Below are positions 1 through 9,150 of a stretch of 64,000 nucleotides of DNA, in pieces. The first letter of the stretch is position 1, and each line of letters opens with the position of its first letter. Below the pieces are notes generated by a model. The model saw only the letters and a program-made list of their open reading frames with translations, was not told the DNA's origin and did no database searches. The stretch is from Nakamurella sp. A5-74 (lineage in GTDB: Bacteria > Actinomycetota > Actinomycetes > Mycobacteriales > Nakamurellaceae): assembly GCF_040438885.1 (NCBI RefSeq), contig NZ_CP159218.1, positions 2,480,001-2,544,000 of the forward strand, in the 5' to 3' direction. The position numbers and the translations under genes were made by a program.

Positions 1-601
1 CGCCGCCGCCGGTCTCGGACTGGTACTTGTTGACACCCTCGGAGACGACCCGCAGCGCGTCGACGTCCAGGCCGGAGTCGGTCTCGTCCAGCACCGCGAA
101 CTTCGGCCGCAACAGCTCCAGCTGCAGGATCTCGTGGCGCTTCTTCTCGCCACCGGAGAAGCCCTCGTTGACACTGCGCTCGGCGAACTCCTCGGTGATC
201 TCGAGGTTCTTCATCGCCTGCTTGACCTCCTTGACCCAGTGCCGCAGCGCCGGGGCCTCCCCGCGGGTGGCGGTGGCGGCGGTACGCAGGAAGTTCGACA
301 TCGAGACGCCGGGCACCTCGACCGGGTACTGCATCGCCAGGAACAGCCCGGCCCTGGCGCGCTCGTCGACGGTCATCGCCAGCACGTCCGCACCGTCGAG
401 GGTGACGGTGCCGGAGGTCACCCGGTACTTGGGGTGTCCGGCCAGCGAGTAGGCGAGGGTCGACTTGCCGGAGCCGTTGGGGCCCATGATGGCGTGCGTC
501 TGGCCGGATTCCAGGGTCAGGTCGACACCCTTGAGGATCTCGATGGGGCCCTCGTCGGTGATGACCGAGACGTGCAGGTCGTGGATCTCTAGTGTTGCCA
601 T
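1..601 (-). CDS. sufC: SufC, Fe-S assembly ATPase (C-terminus off window)
   Basis: ATPase of the SUF iron-sulfur cluster assembly complex; in this family it binds SufB and SufD and drives cluster assembly in the cytoplasm. The visible 200 residues show Walker A GPNGSGKST (residues 40-48), the signature FSGGEKKR and Walker B FAVLDETDSGLD. The reading frame runs off the left edge, so about 50 C-terminal residues are missing compared with the usual 250-260. The ATG at 601 lies 84 bp after sufD and begins the typical N-terminus MATLEIHDLHVS. It is the last gene seen in sufR-sufB-sufD-sufC. The sufD-sufC gap has a small inverted repeat (GGGTGG at 624-629, CCACCC at 638-643). Confidence 0.97.
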   Translation of the reverse strand, partial: MATLEIHDLHVSVITDEGPIEILKGVDLTLESGQTHAIMGPNGSGKSTLAYSLAGHPKYRVTSGTVTLDGADVLAMTVDERARAGLFLAMQYPVEVPGVSMSNFLRTAATATRGEAPALRHWVKEVKQAMKNLEITEEFAERSVNEGFSGGEKKRHEILQLELLRPKFAVLDETDSGLDVDALRVVSEGVNKYQSETGGG

Positions 602-685
602 GGTGTTCGGTACTCCTTGTGTCGGGTGGCCGGGTGTCCACCCGGGCTGGGGACGAGAGGTGCGGCCGTGCGGCCGACTGGTCGG

Positions 686-1867
686 TCAGTGTTCGGTGAC
701 GGCGAGCTCGCGCTCGATGGTCTCGGATGCGCGCTCCACTGCGCTCGGCACGCCGAGCTTGAGCAGCACCTCCTGGAAGAAACCGCGGACGACGAGTCGC
801 CGGGCGATGTCGGAGGGAATGCCGCGGGAGAGCAGGTAGAACAGCTGCTCGTCGTCGAACCGGCCGGTGGCACTGGCGTGGCCGGCACCGGCGATCTCAC
901 CGGTCTCGATCTCCAGGTTGGGGACCGAATCGGCCCGCGCTCCCGGGGTGAGAAGCAGGTTGCGGTTCATCTCGTAGGTGTTGGTACCTGCGGCCGCCTT
1001 GCGGATCAGCACGTCACCGATCCAGACGGTACGGGCCGACTTCCCTTGCAGCGCACCCTTGTAGAGCGCATCCGACTTGCAGTTCGGGGTGTCGTGGTCG
1101 ATGAAGATACGGTGCTCGAGGTGCTGACCGGCGTCGGCGAAGTAGAGCCCCAGCAGCTGGGCACTGCCACCCGGACCGTTGTACCGGGTCGACGTGGAGA
1201 TCCGGACGGTGTCGCCACCGAACGTGAGCACGGCGTGCTTGACGCTCGCATCGCGCCCCAGCGCCACGTGGTGGTGCGCCAGGTGGACCGTGTCGTCGGC
1301 CCACTCCTGCAGCGAGGTGACAGTGATCTGCGCACCGTCGCCGGCAACAGTCTCGACGACCTGGGCGATCGTCGCGGATCCGTTGTGGTTGATCACCACG
1401 TCGGCCTTGGAGTGCGCACCGAAGCGCAACACGATGTGACCGGCCTCCACGACGGACGCGTCCGACCCAGTGAGATCGATGACGACCGGTTCGGTCAGCT
1501 CGGTGTCGGCAGGCACGTCGACCAGCAACACCGACTCGACCTCGGTGAAGATGCGGGCCGAGGTGCGATCGGTCGGGACGTAGCCGGATGCGCCTCGGAT
1601 CCCGGCCAACTCGGCCGGGTCGCTGACCGGACGCACGGTCGCGCCCTGGGGGGTTGTCCAGGTGCACTCGGTCGCCGACGGCTGGAACGGAGCATCGGCG
1701 TGCAGGCCCCGTAGCCGTCGCAGCGGCGTGAACCGCCACTCCTCCTCCTTGCCGGAGGGCACCGGATGATCGGCGAGGGCAAGGGAGCCAACGGGGTGCA
1801 AGAACTTCGCCACCCGATCGCTGGTCTCCACCGCGCCGACAACGTTCGGCGCCTCAGTCACTGTCAC
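686..1867 (-). CDS. sufD: SufD, Fe-S assembly scaffold subunit
   Basis: SufD partner of the SufBCD scaffold on which Fe-S clusters are built. The protein has 393 residues, a normal length, with the beta-helix core ending in the family segment GAGHASATGRFDDEQLFYLLSRGIP followed by DIARRLVVRGFF near the C-terminus. The start is the GTG at 1865-1867, preceded by GAAGGAA as Shine-Dalgarno. It is on the same strand as sufB but separated from it by 441 bp, much longer than usual for this operon, and has its own good ribosome binding site. The identity is secure from sequence features and from sufB, sufC and sufR around it. Confidence 0.95.
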   Translation of the reverse strand: MTVTEAPNVVGAVETSDRVAKFLHPVGSLALADHPVPSGKEEEWRFTPLRRLRGLHADAPFQPSATECTWTTPQGATVRPVSDPAELAGIRGASGYVPTDRTSARIFTEVESVLLVDVPADTELTEPVVIDLTGSDASVVEAGHIVLRFGAHSKADVVINHNGSATIAQVVETVAGDGAQITVTSLQEWADDTVHLAHHHVALGRDASVKHAVLTFGGDTVRISTSTRYNGPGGSAQLLGLYFADAGQHLEHRIFIDHDTPNCKSDALYKGALQGKSARTVWIGDVLIRKAAAGTNTYEMNRNLLLTPGARADSVPNLEIETGEIAGAGHASATGRFDDEQLFYLLSRGIPSDIARRLVVRGFFQEVLLKLGVPSAVERASETIERELAVTEH

Positions 1868-2308
1868 TGTTCCTTCGTCCTTCTCTTCGTCTCATGGATC
1901 AAGCTCTTCATCTCGCTGACCGCCGTCCTACAACGCTTTCCACTCGCTCGCCCGAGGTGATCGGCCGCGTCGATCCTCGATGGCCGTTCCTCCCCGCCCG
2001 AGGATGTCCGGCCGTCCAACCACCCCATCGCTCGTTCCTCGCTCCGGGGGGCCAGACCCATCCACGGCCGACCGAACACCCTCGGGCGGTCCGGAACGGC
2101 CAGGGCGGAACGGGAGAACGTCGGCGGGCGGGTGGTTGGGACTGGCCCCCTGGGGCGCCAGCCGAAGGGTGGATCCCCGTCCGCAGACGATCTCCCGTGG
2201 AGCCCTGACCGTGCAGGACAGCCGCGCGGGCTCGGCACTGCGGTGACCCCGGATCTGTCGTCTCACCGAGAGGGAAATGCCTCGCGATGAGATCGACGGA
2301 TCGGAGGA
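1868..2308. other. Long non-coding gap inside the suf operon
   Basis: 441 bp between sufB and sufD with no convincing gene. The open frames through it are arginine- and proline-rich products of GC-rich DNA on both strands and match nothing I recognise. It contains an imperfect inverted repeat (1984-2003 with 2080-2099), a 14-mer (2029-2042) that recurs at two other intergenic sites, and shorter complementary blocks (CCAACCACC near 2016 and GGTGGTTGG near 2131). It may be a decayed mobile or repeat element, or an attenuator-like leader for sufD-sufC. Confidence 0.6.
1984..2099. repeat. Imperfect inverted repeat in the sufB-sufD gap
   Basis: The arm at 1984-2003 begins CCGTTCCTCC and ends GCCCGAGG. 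The arm at 2080-2099 begins CCTCGGGCGG and ends GGAACGG. They are complementary at 17 of 20 positions by eye, and weaker pairing extends inward. The 76-base loop contains the dispersed 14-mer CGCTCGTTCCTCGC. Such a structure could be a folded RNA between two suf genes or the remains of a repeat element. Confidence 0.6.
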
Positions 2309-3805
2309 TCAGCCGACGGCGCCTTCCATCTGGAGTTCGATGAGGCGGTTGAGCTCGAGGGCGTACTCCATGGGGAGTTCCTTGGCGATCGGCTCGACGA
2401 AACCGCGGACGATCATCGCCATTGCCTCGTCCTCGGTGAGGCCGCGGCTCATCAGGTAGAAGAGCTGCTCCTCGGACACCTTGGAGACGGTGGCCTCGTG
2501 GCCCATCGAGACGTCGTCCTCGCGGACGTCGACGTAGGGGTAGGTGTCGGTGCGGGAGATGGTGTCGACCAGCAGCGCGTCGCACTTGACGGTGGACTTG
2601 CTGTGGTGCGAACCAGGGTTCACCTGCACCAGGCCGCGGTAGCTGGTGCGGCCGCCGCCACGGGAGACCGACTTGGAGATGATCGTCGAGCTCGTGTGCG
2701 GCGCGAGGTGCAACATCTTCGCGCCGGTGTCCTGGTGCTGGCCCTCGCCGGCGAACGCGATCGACATGACCTCACCCTTGGCGTACTCACCGGTCATCCA
2801 GACCGCCGGGTACTTCATGGTGACCTTGGAGCCGATGTTGCCGTCGACCCACTCCATCGTCGCGCCGGCCTCGGCCTTGGCCCGCTTGGTGACCAGGTTG
2901 TAGACGTTGTTCGACCAGTTCTGGATGGTCGTGTAGCGGCAGCGTCCACCCTTGCGGACGATGATCTCCACGACTGCGGAATGCAGCGAGTCCGACTTGT
3001 AGATCGGCGCGGTGCAACCCTCGACGTAGTGCACGTACGCGTCCTCGTCGACGATGATCAGCGTGCGCTCGAACTGGCCCATGTTCTCGGTGTTGATCCG
3101 GAAGTAGGCCTGCAGCGGGATGTCGACGTGCACGCCCTTGGGGACGTAGACGAACGAGCCACCCGACCAGGCCGCGGTGTTCAGCGCCGCGAACTTGTTG
3201 TCGCCACTGGGGATCACCGATCCGAAGTACTCCTGGAACAGATCCGGGTACTCCTTCAGCGCGGTGTCGGTGTCGAGGAAGATGACGCCCTGGTCCTCGA
3301 GCTCCTTCTGGATGGAGTGGTAGACGACCTCGGACTCGTACTGGGCGGCGACACCGGAGACGAGACGCTGCTTCTCGGCCTCGGGGATGCCGAGCTTGTC
3401 GTAGGTGTTCTTGATGTCGTCGGGCAGGTCCTCCCAGGTGGCCGCCTGCTTCTCGCCCGAGCGCACGAAGTACTTGATGTTGTCGAAGTCGATGCCGGAC
3501 AGATCGGCGCCCCAGCCTGGCATCGGCTGCCGCTCGAACAGCTGCAGTGCCTTCAGCCGGCGCTGCAGCATCCACTCGGGTTCGCTCTTCTTGGCCGAGA
3601 TGTCGGCGACCACCTCGGGATTGATCCCGCGCCGCGCCGAGGCACCGGCGGAGTCGGAATCGGACCAGCCGAATGCGTAGCGGCCCAACGAGTCGATCGT
3701 CTTGGCCTGCTCGATGCGGGTCTCCGAGAGCTCAGCCGGCTGTGTCTCGATATCGGTCACGGTTGCGATCGAGCCACGGTCGATCCCGGTGTCGGTGGAG
3801 GTCAT
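2309..3805 (-). CDS. sufB: SufB, Fe-S assembly scaffold subunit
   Basis: Core scaffold of the SUF system, on which nascent clusters form with SufD and SufC. The protein has 498 residues. The C-terminal part carries the conserved stretches [48 protein letters not shown] (its Cys probably corresponds to the essential SufB cysteine) and [22 protein letters not shown]. The ATG at 3805 is chosen over a longer upstream frame because GGAAGGATC sits just before it and because it overlaps the sufR stop by four bases (ATGA), implying translational coupling. The frame upstream of this ATG is only sufR read in another phase. Confidence 0.97.
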   Translation of the reverse strand: MTSTDTGIDRGSIATVTDIETQPAELSETRIEQAKTIDSLGRYAFGWSDSDSAGASARRGINPEVVADISAKKSEPEWMLQRRLKALQLFERQPMPGWGADLSGIDFDNIKYFVRSGEKQAATWEDLPDDIKNTYDKLGIPEAEKQRLVSGVAAQYESEVVYHSIQKELEDQGVIFLDTDTALKEYPDLFQEYFGSVIPSGDNKFAALNTAAWSGGSFVYVPKGVHVDIPLQAYFRINTENMGQFERTLIIVDEDAYVHYVEGCTAPIYKSDSLHSAVVEIIVRKGGRCRYTTIQNWSNNVYNLVTKRAKAEAGATMEWVDGNIGSKVTMKYPAVWMTGEYAKGEVMSIAFAGEGQHQDTGAKMLHLAPHTSSTIISKSVSRGGGRTSYRGLVQVNPGSHHSKSTVKCDALLVDTISRTDTYPYVDVREDDVSMGHEATVSKVSEEQLFYLMSRGLTEDEAMAMIVRGFVEPIAKELPMEYALELNRLIELQMEGAVG

Positions 3806-4611
3806 GAAGTGATCCTTCCCGTTTCGGTCGCCTTGTCGGAGACGGCCTGGGTGTGAAGCGTCCCGGAGCCGGCGGCCCCGGGGACGAAGGTGGTGCAGAA
3901 CGAGTCGCCACGGGCGATCGTCGCGAGCCGCTGTGCGTGGCTGCCGACGACCTCGGCGAAGACCTCGAGCTCGGCCTGGCACAGCTGTGGATACTCGACG
4001 GCGACGTGCGCCACCGGGCAATGATGTTGACACAGTTGACTTCCGCCGTTGACGTCGGCGACGGAGGCGGAAAATCCGGCGTCGGTGAGCGCATCCCGCA
4101 GGATCGCCACCCTGCCGGCCTGGTCGGGGGTGGCGTCGAGCTCGGCGCGACGGGTCCGCACCAGTTCCTCGGCCCGACGACGGGCGAAGGCCGTGACGGC
4201 CTCGTCACCGCCGACCTCGGCGAGGTAGGCGATGGCGTCCGCGGCCAACGTGTCGTAGGCATGCGGGAGCCGACTGCGACCGATGTCGGTGAGTCGGTAC
4301 TCCTTGGCGGGACGACCGCGACCGCGGGGCCCGGCGACCGGGATCTCACGGCCGACGACCGCATGCTCGTCGGCCAGAACCTCCAGATGACGTCGCACCC
4401 CGGCGGCGGAGATGCCCAGTCGGACGGCGATGGTCGCCGCGGAGGCGGGGCGTTCCAGCAGGCAGCGGATCACCGCGTCGCGGGTCGAACCGGATTCCGA
4501 GCCGGGCTCGTTGTGCGGCTGCTCGACCGCGGTGGCCGGCCCGGGAGCAGGCGCGGACGCAGACGCGGACACGACAGCGGTGCTGCCCTGAACCTGCGTC
4601 GTTGTTTTCAC
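3802..4611 (-). CDS. sufR: SufR-type Fe-S sensing repressor
   Basis: DeoR/ArsR-like winged-helix repressor of the suf operon, thought to sense Fe-S status through a bound cluster. An N-terminal helix-turn-helix ([23 protein letters not shown], roughly residues 55-77) is followed by a C-terminal sensor region with three cysteines spaced C-X3-C-X12-C (LCQHHC then QLC), the likely cluster ligands. The GTG at 4609-4611 gives 269 residues; the frame stays open further upstream but that part looks non-coding. A SufR-type operator (4608-4622) overlaps this start, so either the mRNA is leaderless or the true start lies slightly downstream (VVSAS). First gene of the suf operon; divergent from the mannosyltransferase gene. 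Confidence 0.92.
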   Translation of the reverse strand: MKTTTQVQGSTAVVSASASAPAPGPATAVEQPHNEPGSESGSTRDAVIRCLLERPASAATIAVRLGISAAGVRRHLEVLADEHAVVGREIPVAGPRGRGRPAKEYRLTDIGRSRLPHAYDTLAADAIAYLAEVGGDEAVTAFARRRAEELVRTRRAELDATPDQAGRVAILRDALTDAGFSASVADVNGGSQLCQHHCPVAHVAVEYPQLCQAELEVFAEVVGSHAQRLATIARGDSFCTTFVPGAAGSGTLHTQAVSDKATETGRITS

Positions 4612-4622
4612 AACACCAGTGT
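4608..4622 (-). promoter_or_regulatory. Probable SufR operator at the suf promoter
   Basis: On the minus strand the sequence reads ACACT-GGTGT-TGTGA, an exact match to the ACACT-N5-TGTGA inverted repeat that I recall being reported for mycobacterial SufR. It lies across the proposed GTG start of sufR, so SufR bound here would block its own operon directly. No clear -10 or -35 hexamers could be assigned. Confidence 0.75.
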
Positions 4623-4713
4623 GACGTTTTTCCCGGCGGATCACAAAGGCCACCCCCACCGATCGCCTGTGGCGCTGCCCACGCCGACCCGGATCGGGTG
4701 CGAGACTGCACCG

Positions 4714-6303
4714 GTGGCACCTCCCCCGGAACCGCTCGATGCGATTGAGCACCGGCAGCTGAGCCGGCTCCGCCGGTGGGGCACGACCGGGGCGTTGATC
4801 ATGGCGCTGGGCGCCACCTCCTCGTACGGGGCCGCCACCCCGATCCCCAATCCGGTGGACGGATTCCGCATCCTCGGGCTGATGTCACGGCTCTCGACCG
4901 GTGCGCTCGGGGCGTCATATGCCGGGATGGGCCTGCTGGTCCTGTGCTGGTTGCTGATCGGTCGGCTGGCGGTACCGGGTCGGGTCCGCCGGCTGTCCCG
5001 CTCGCAGCTGTCGCACACCCTGGCGATGTGGGCGGTGCCGTTCCTCGTCGTGCCGCCGATCTTCTCCCGGGACGTGTACTCCTACCTGGCCGTCGGCTCG
5101 ATGGCGAACCACGGTTTCGACCCCTATGCCAGCGGACCGTACGACGCGCTGGGCGACTCGGACGTCTTCGCCCACCAGGTCGATGCCCGCTGGCAGCACA
5201 CCCCGTCGCCGTACGGCCCGTTCTTCGTGTTGATCGCGCGGGCCGTGGTCACGCTCAGCGGTCAGAACGTCATCCTCGCCGTGCTGCTGCAACGACTGGT
5301 CGAGCTGCTCGGGGTCGCGGCGATCATCTGGGCCCTTCCCCGGCTCGCCCGCTACTGCCGGGTCGATCCGGTCGCCACGCTCTGGCTCGGGGCCCTCAAC
5401 CCGGTGCTGCTGTTCCACCTGATCGCCGGCGGTCACAACGAGGCGCTGATGCTCGGCGCCATGCTGGCCGGACTGGTGATCGGGCTCGGTGCCGGCGGAC
5501 GGTTCGGACCGCGGTGGTCGCCCGTGGTCGGGGTACTGGTGATCACCCTCGGCATCGCGGTCAAGGCCACCGCGGCGATGGCTCTGCCGTTCCTGGTGAT
5601 CGCGCTGGCCCTGCGGGTCGGGGCGGGCTGGCGGCCGCTGGTCCGTCGAGCGGTGAGCTGCGGCGCAGTGTTCGTCGTCGGGTTCGGCGCGCTGACGCTG
5701 GCGGCCGGTCACGGCTTCGGGTGGGTCAACGGTCTCGGCGCTCCGGGAACGGTGCGGTCGTTCCTGTCGGTGACGACGTCGTCGGGCGTCGCCACCGGGT
5801 TCCTCGGCCAACTGCTGGGGGTCGGCGACTTCTCGGACGCGGCCATCTCGGTCATGCAGCCGATCGGCACCGGCGCCGGTCTCGCCGGATCGCTGGTGCT
5901 GATGTGGTGGGCGTGGCGCGGGCGACTGGCCCCGGTGACCGCGCTCGGACTCGCGCTCGGCGGTTTCGTGCTGCTGGGCCCGGTGATCCAGCCCTGGTAC
6001 CTGCTGTGGGCGGTGCTGCCGCTGGCGGCGGCCACCACCGACCGACGGTTCCGGTTGTTCGCCGTGTGGTTGTCGGCAGCGTTCGCGCTGATCATCATGC
6101 CCAACGGAGCCACCATCCCCCCGTTCGCGATCATCCAGGCGGTGGCTGTCGCGGCAGTGGTGGTCGGGATCGCGTTCCTGTTGCTGCGGCGGGCAGGCCT
6201 GCCACGCTCCTCGGTGTCCCTGTCGTTCTCCCGGCCGGCATCGCCGGCCCGACGTGCCGTCGATCACGATGTGCGCTCGCTCCGACCGCCCGAGCACGAC
6301 TGA
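4714..6303 (+). CDS. mptB: MptB-like alpha-1,6-mannosyltransferase (GT-C)
   Basis: Polytopic membrane glycosyltransferase of the GT-C fold, resembling MptA/MptB, which extend the alpha-1,6-mannan core of lipomannan using polyprenyl-phosphate mannose at the outer face of the membrane. About a dozen hydrophobic helices are visible. The loop motif PPIFSRDVYSYLAVGSM carries the acidic residue typical of this family. The frame is open far upstream, but that part is antisense to sufR. I chose GTG 4714 (529 residues); GTG 4669 is the alternative, and neither has a clear ribosome binding site. sufR, this gene, an ABC transporter and ctaA occur in this order in mycobacteria (Rv1460-Rv1456c), which supports the mptB assignment. 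Confidence 0.85.
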   Translation: MAPPPEPLDAIEHRQLSRLRRWGTTGALIMALGATSSYGAATPIPNPVDGFRILGLMSRLSTGALGASYAGMGLLVLCWLLIGRLAVPGRVRRLSRSQLSHTLAMWAVPFLVVPPIFSRDVYSYLAVGSMANHGFDPYASGPYDALGDSDVFAHQVDARWQHTPSPYGPFFVLIARAVVTLSGQNVILAVLLQRLVELLGVAAIIWALPRLARYCRVDPVATLWLGALNPVLLFHLIAGGHNEALMLGAMLAGLVIGLGAGGRFGPRWSPVVGVLVITLGIAVKATAAMALPFLVIALALRVGAGWRPLVRRAVSCGAVFVVGFGALTLAAGHGFGWVNGLGAPGTVRSFLSVTTSSGVATGFLGQLLGVGDFSDAAISVMQPIGTGAGLAGSLVLMWWAWRGRLAPVTALGLALGGFVLLGPVIQPWYLLWAVLPLAAATTDRRFRLFAVWLSAAFALIIMPNGATIPPFAIIQAVAVAAVVVGIAFLLLRRAGLPRSSVSLSFSRPASPARRAVDHDVRSLRPPEHD

Positions 6304-6317
6304 CCCGCGGCACGCCC

Positions 6318-6323
6318 TACTCT
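6318..6323 (+). promoter_or_regulatory. Possible -10 element for a leaderless ABC transporter mRNA
   Basis: TACTCT fits TAnnnT and lies 8 nt before the GTG start at 6332. GGGAAG also lies there but is only about one base from the start, too close for normal Shine-Dalgarno use. Confidence 0.35.
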
Positions 6324-6331
6324 CGGGAAGT

Positions 6332-7297
6332 GTGAGTGGCACGCATCCGGGGTCGACGCCGACAGCGCACGAACCGCTGGTCGCCGTCCAGGGCCTGGTC
6401 CGACGATTCGGTGGGACGACCGCCGTCGCCGGCATCGACCTGACCGTCGACCGCGGACAGGTGGTCTGCCTGTTGGGTCCCAACGGCGCAGGCAAGAGCA
6501 CGACCCTCACCGCCATCGAAGGGTTCGCCCGGCCGGACGACGGTCGGGTGCGAGTCTTCGGCCTCGACCCGGAGCGCGACGCGGCCCAGGTCCGTCCACG
6601 GATCGGCGTGATGCTGCAGGCCGGCGGGGCGCACCTGTCGGCGCGCGCCGGCGACATGCTGACCCTGATCGCGCGCTGCGCCCGTCATCCGCACGATCCG
6701 GCCTGGCTGCTGGACGTGCTCGGGTTGGACGGGATCGCCCGCACGCCCGTCCGGCGGCTCTCGGGCGGTCAGATCCAGCGCCTCAACCTTGCGATGGCTC
6801 TCGTCGGGCGCCCCGAGTTGCTCGTCCTGGACGAGCCGACTGCCGGCATGGACCCGCAGGCCCGGCACCTGGTGTGGGACCTGGTACGAGCCGTCAGAGC
6901 GGACGGGGTGGGCGTGCTGCTCACCACCCACCTGCTCGACGAGGCGGAACTGCTGGGCGATGACGTCATCATCATCGACCACGGCCGGATCGTGGCCCAG
7001 GGCACGCCGGCCGCACTGGTGGCCGGCCGGGTGCCGCGGCTGAGCTTCTCCGTCTCCCCCGAGCTGCCGCTGGCAGCCCTGGACGAACTGTCCCGCTCGG
7101 TGCACCCGCTCGAACTCGTCGCGGACGCGATCGAGCTCGGTCGGTACACGGTCAGCGGCGTCATCACCGGCGACGTGGTCGCCACCGTGACGGCGATCTG
7201 CGCGCGGCACGGCGCCCTGCTCTCGGACCTGCGCACCGGCGCCCGATCGCTCGACGAGGTCTACCTCGAGGTCACGGGCTCCCAGGTGCGGCCGTGA
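6332..7297 (+). CDS. ABC transporter ATP-binding protein
   Basis: ATPase of an ABC-2 type exporter, 321 residues. Walker A is GPNGAGKST, the signature is LSGGQ, Walker B is LLVLDEPTAGMD and the switch histidine lies in LLTTHLLDEAE. About 80 residues after the ATPase domain form the C-terminal extension common in DrrA-like exporters. GTG 6332 was chosen because the longer frame overlaps mptB and the family begins just before PLVAVQGLVRRFG. It overlaps the permease gene by four bases. The Rv1458c-Rv1457c pair holds the same place next to mptB in mycobacteria. The substrate is unknown; genes nearby suggest a cell-envelope or heme/respiratory role, which is inference. Confidence 0.92.
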   Translation: MSGTHPGSTPTAHEPLVAVQGLVRRFGGTTAVAGIDLTVDRGQVVCLLGPNGAGKSTTLTAIEGFARPDDGRVRVFGLDPERDAAQVRPRIGVMLQAGGAHLSARAGDMLTLIARCARHPHDPAWLLDVLGLDGIARTPVRRLSGGQIQRLNLAMALVGRPELLVLDEPTAGMDPQARHLVWDLVRAVRADGVGVLLTTHLLDEAELLGDDVIIIDHGRIVAQGTPAALVAGRVPRLSFSVSPELPLAALDELSRSVHPLELVADAIELGRYTVSGVITGDVVATVTAICARHGALLSDLRTGARSLDEVYLEVTGSQVRP

Positions 7298-8103
7298 GCA
7301 CGCCGCCGACCACGCCGCCGTCCACCCGGTCGGGTCCGTTCGCACCGGGGACGTTCACTCCGGACGCCGGACCGGCTCCCGGGCTGCGCCGGATCGTCGC
7401 CGCCAGCCGCGCCGAGCTGGGCGTCCAGCTGCGCAACGGCGAGCAACTGCTGCTCGCGCTGGTCATCCCCATCGCCGTGCTGCTCGCGCTCACCCTGACG
7501 CACGTCATCAGCCTGACCGAACCGCGGATCCAGACGGTGACGCCCGGGGTGCTGACGCTCGCGGTGCTCTCCAGCGCCTTCACCGGACAGGCCATCGGCA
7601 CTGCGTTCGACCGTCGCTACGGGGTGCTGCTGCGGTTGGCCGCGGCCGGTCTGACGCGTCGCTCGGTGTTCGCCGGGAAGCTCGGTTCGGTGCTCACGGT
7701 CGCCACTGGGCAGGTGATCGTGGTGTCTGTCGTCGCTGCACTGCTGGGGTGGCGTCCCGCCGGCACCTGGCTGCTCGCGGTCCCGTTGATCCTGCTCGCC
7801 GTGCTGGCGATGACGCATCTGGCGTTGCTGTTGGGCGGCACGCTCCGCGCCGAGGCCGTGCTGGCGGTGGCGAACATCCTCTGGTTGGTGATGGTGGGGA
7901 TCGGCGGCGTCGTTGCCCCGTTGGCCTCGGCTCCGCATGCGCTCGCCGTGATCGGCGGGCTGACCCCGGTCGGTGCGCTGTCCGACGGTCTGCATGCGGT
8001 GCTCGGCGCCGGCGAGGTCCCGACCCTGCGGGTGTGGCTCGTCCTGTTGGTCTGGTGGGTCGTCGCGCAGCTGGCGGCCGAGAGGTGGTTCAAGTGGCAG
8101 TGA
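7294..8103 (+). CDS. ABC-2 type transporter permease
   Basis: Integral membrane partner of the preceding ATPase, 269 residues with about six hydrophobic segments after a 40-residue Pro/Thr-rich cytoplasmic N-terminus. The GTG start overlaps the upstream stop codon (GTGA), so the pair is almost certainly co-translated. The segment around FDRRYGVLLRLAAAGLTRRSVFAGKL is typical of ABC-2 permeases. It ends 7 bp before ctaA. No substrate can be deduced. Confidence 0.9.
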   Translation: MSTPPTTPPSTRSGPFAPGTFTPDAGPAPGLRRIVAASRAELGVQLRNGEQLLLALVIPIAVLLALTLTHVISLTEPRIQTVTPGVLTLAVLSSAFTGQAIGTAFDRRYGVLLRLAAAGLTRRSVFAGKLGSVLTVATGQVIVVSVVAALLGWRPAGTWLLAVPLILLAVLAMTHLALLLGGTLRAEAVLAVANILWLVMVGIGGVVAPLASAPHALAVIGGLTPVGALSDGLHAVLGAGEVPTLRVWLVLLVWWVVAQLAAERWFKWQ

Positions 8104-8110
8104 CTCATCC

Positions 8111-9097
8111 ATGGCAGTGACCCAGAGCTCGACAACGGCCGATGCGCTGGGATCGGACCCGCCCCCGCGTTCCAGGGGTGCGCTCGGCCGGCTGCTGCGG
8201 TCGGACCGGTTGCTGCGTTGGTTCGCCTGGGCGGCCGTCGTCACCAACGGGATCATCGCGGTGACCGGAGCCACGGTGCGGGTCACCGGTTCCGGGTTGG
8301 GTTGTCAGACCTGGCCCGAGTGCCAGCCGGGGACCCTCGTTCCGGAGTACCGCACCGGTCTGGCCGCCGTCCACCAGGCCATCGAGTTCACCAACCGCAC
8401 GTTCACTTCTCTGGTGCTGATCGCCTCGCTGGGCACGTTCGTGCTGCTCGTCGTCCGGCAGCCGCGCCGCTGGGCCGTGCTCCGGTTGGCGATGGTCGGG
8501 CCCATCGGGGTGCTCTTCCAGGCCGTCTGGGGCGGCATCGTCGTCCGCCTGGACCTGGTGTGGTGGACCGTCGCGCCGCACATGCTGGTGTCCCTGGTGT
8601 TGGTGTCGTTCGCCCTCGCGACAGCGCTGCGGATCAGGGAACCGGATGTGCCCTCGGCACCGGTGGTGCCGACCCCGCTGCGACGGCTTGCCCAGGTCAC
8701 GCTCGTCGTGCTGTCGGCGCTGTGCATCGCCGGCACCCTGGTGACCGGCGCCGGCCCGCACGCCGGCGACGTCGACACTCCCCGGCTGGAGCTGTCGGTC
8801 CGGACCCTTGCCCAGGTCCACGCCGACCTGCTGTTCCTGTACCTGGGCCTGCTGGTCGCGATGACGATCGGCTTCCTGGCCGTCAAGGCGCCGCGGTCAC
8901 TGATGACCCGCGCCTGGTGGTTGATCGGCATCACCGCGAGCCAGGGCCTGCTCGGGCTGGTCCAGTACGCCACCGGGGTACCGGAGGTGCTCGTCGTCTC
9001 GCACGTCCTGGGCGCCGTGCTGGTCGTCGTGACCGGGGTGTGGATGGTGCTGGGTACCCGTACCAGGACACCTGTCGTGGCTGTCACCGAGCGGTGA
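8111..9097 (+). CDS. ctaA: Heme A synthase (CtaA/COX15)
   Basis: Converts heme O to heme A for aa3-type cytochrome oxidase, in the membrane. The protein has 328 residues and about eight transmembrane helices. It has the cysteine pair in GLGCQTWPEC in the first outer loop and the heme-ligand histidines in HQAIEFTNR, APHML, QVHADLL and SHVLGAV. The ATG at 8111 starts 7 bp after the permease stop; the longer frame runs back into that gene. Its pathway partner ctaB lies 1.5 kb away on the other strand. Downstream is a 92-bp repeat array. Confidence 0.93.
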   Translation: MAVTQSSTTADALGSDPPPRSRGALGRLLRSDRLLRWFAWAAVVTNGIIAVTGATVRVTGSGLGCQTWPECQPGTLVPEYRTGLAAVHQAIEFTNRTFTSLVLIASLGTFVLLVVRQPRRWAVLRLAMVGPIGVLFQAVWGGIVVRLDLVWWTVAPHMLVSLVLVSFALATALRIREPDVPSAPVVPTPLRRLAQVTLVVLSALCIAGTLVTGAGPHAGDVDTPRLELSVRTLAQVHADLLFLYLGLLVAMTIGFLAVKAPRSLMTRAWWLIGITASQGLLGLVQYATGVPEVLVVSHVLGAVLVVVTGVWMVLGTRTRTPVVAVTER

Positions 9098-9150
9098 TCG
9101 TGGCGACCCGCTGCTGACCGCGGGCGCTGGGGTTCCGCTCTACCGCTCGG

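Noticed and set aside
1908-2585. Genes in the sufB-sufD gap
   Set aside because: All candidate frames are arginine/proline-rich, overlap sufB in part, and lack ribosome binding sites and recognisable domains.
3853-4713. Long N-terminal extension of the MptB-like protein
   Set aside because: It is antisense to sufR and lacks the hydrophobic or conserved features of the family.
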